Below are positions 63,459 through 64,000 of a DNA stretch of 64,000 nucleotides, one piece after another. This DNA comes from an uncultured Amylibacter sp. GTDB taxonomy: Bacteria > Pseudomonadota > Alphaproteobacteria > Rhodobacterales > Rhodobacteraceae. The notes beneath the pieces were generated by a model. That model was given only the letters and a program-made list of their open reading frames with translations, searched no databases and was not told the origin of the DNA. Every line of letters starts with the position of its first letter. Within the stretch, counting starts at the first letter, position 1. Location of the stretch: NCBI GenBank assembly GCA_959347345.1, contig OY365738.1, positions 496,001 through 560,000 on the forward strand, written 5' to 3'. The position numbers and the translations under genes were made by a program.

Positions 63459-64000
63459 TTATTTATAGAGTGCATCGTTTAATGCCCAATAGGCTTTAGA
63501 GTCTTTTAGATGCTCGTTTTCCTCTGCAAGGTCGAGGGGAGTCTTATCCCTACTATTTTTTGCTTTAGCATCCGCCCCAGCTTTTAATAAAGCGATAATC
63601 GTTTCAGGGGTTTCATTACCAGATGCCGCAAGATGAAGCGGTGTCCATCCAGATCTATCCTTTGCATTCAGATTTGCACCTGCATCCAGAAAAACCTTAA
63701 TCACTTCGGGGTTTTTATTTTTCCATGCCGCATAATGAAGCGGTGTCCATCCATTTCTATCCTTTGCATTTAGATTTGCACCTGCATCCAACAGAGCCAT
63801 AATTACTGCGGGGCTTTCATTATGCCTAGCCGCCCAATGAAACGGTGTCACCCACTCTTCATCTTGCGCATTTACATCTGCACCTGCATCCAGAAAAGCC
63901 ATTGTCACTTTTAGGCTTGCGCCCTCTGCCTCAAAATGAAATGGGGTTTGCTCGCTACTGGTTCGTGCATGCACATCTGCCCCTGCCTCCAACAGAGCCA
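63459..64000 (-). CDS. Ankyrin-repeat protein, 5' end outside window
   Basis: About 180 residues are visible and the frame is still open at the window edge, so the start lies beyond 64000. It holds five ankyrin repeats of 33-34 residues with the consensus GWTPLHYAA...VI..LLDAGANLNAKDR, ending in DKTPLDLAEENEHLKDS. No signal peptide or catalytic domain is seen in this part. The DNA of the middle repeats is nearly identical between units, indicating recent duplication. Ankyrin proteins mediate protein binding and are enriched in host-associated bacteria. Lies 11 bp before gor on the same strand. Confidence 0.88.
   Translation of the reverse strand, partial: ALLEAGADVHARTSSEQTPFHFEAEGASLKVTMAFLDAGADVNAQDEEWVTPFHWAARHNESPAVIMALLDAGANLNAKDRNGWTPLHYAAWKNKNPEVIKVFLDAGANLNAKDRSGWTPLHLAASGNETPETIIALLKAGADAKAKNSRDKTPLDLAEENEHLKDSKAYWALNDALYK

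Overview
The window looks like a Gram-negative alphaproteobacterial chromosome. Evidence: a fused ispDF gene, lpxD, an NDUFA12-type complex I accessory gene, an ialB-family gene, DUF2155 next to a MlaD-type gene, a tig-clpP-clpX block, and a ppiD-trpE...trpGDC-moaC-moeA order of the kind seen in Rhodobacterales-like genomes. Ankyrin and pentapeptide repeat proteins, very large surface lipoproteins and many intergenic repeats would fit a host-associated or marine symbiotic lifestyle. That lifestyle is inference.

Region 1 (1-20.2 kb) is a tandem cluster of four paralogous giant surface lipoproteins on the + strand. A fifth member lies at 37.7-40.1 kb. Four show a lipobox signal peptide; the start of the first lies outside the window. 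They are built from two modules: a TbpB/Slam-substrate-like beta-barrel unit ending in a GLIG..GAVG.F...Y.GGFVA block, and a cysteine-rich repeat with a C...NPFD..C core. The largest has 3244 residues. The first gene is interrupted by one in-frame TAG at 842-844. Four members have a TTGACA promoter.

Region 2 (20.3-36.9 kb) is mostly housekeeping: ntrB without ntrC or dusB, ispDF-pgpA-cinA, a GNAT acetyltransferase, mfd, hemB, a radical SAM gene plus a hypothetical gene in a repeat-rich island, aroK-aroB, a 43-residue membrane protein, xerD and a CorC-like transporter.

Region 3 (37-47 kb) holds ialB, the fifth lipoprotein, lpxD, a DUF882 peptidase, and the minus-strand run tig-clpP-clpX-NDUFA12-mlaD-DUF2155.

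Region 4 (47-59.6 kb) is ppiD-trpE, then trpG-trpD-trpC-moaC-moeA, with three additions: an uncharacterised secreted protein between trpE and trpG, flanked by hairpin repeats, and two AT-rich paralogous membrane pentapeptide-repeat genes on either side of trpC. The first overlaps trpD and the second overlaps moaC.

Region 5 (59.7-64 kb) is hflK-hflC, tRNA-Thr(CGT), a glutathione reductase and a partial ankyrin-repeat gene, all on the minus strand.

Nearly every spacer in regions 2-5 carries heptanucleotide arrays (TTAGTTA, TTAGTGA, TTAACGA and variants). Some supply the stop codon and last residues of the adjacent gene. Eight spacer sites also carry a dispersed hairpin whose inner stem varies in a compensatory way between copies. 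The strongest candidates for something undescribed are the modular lipoprotein family, the pentapeptide pair inside the trp/moa operon, and the composite heptamer-plus-hairpin repeat system.
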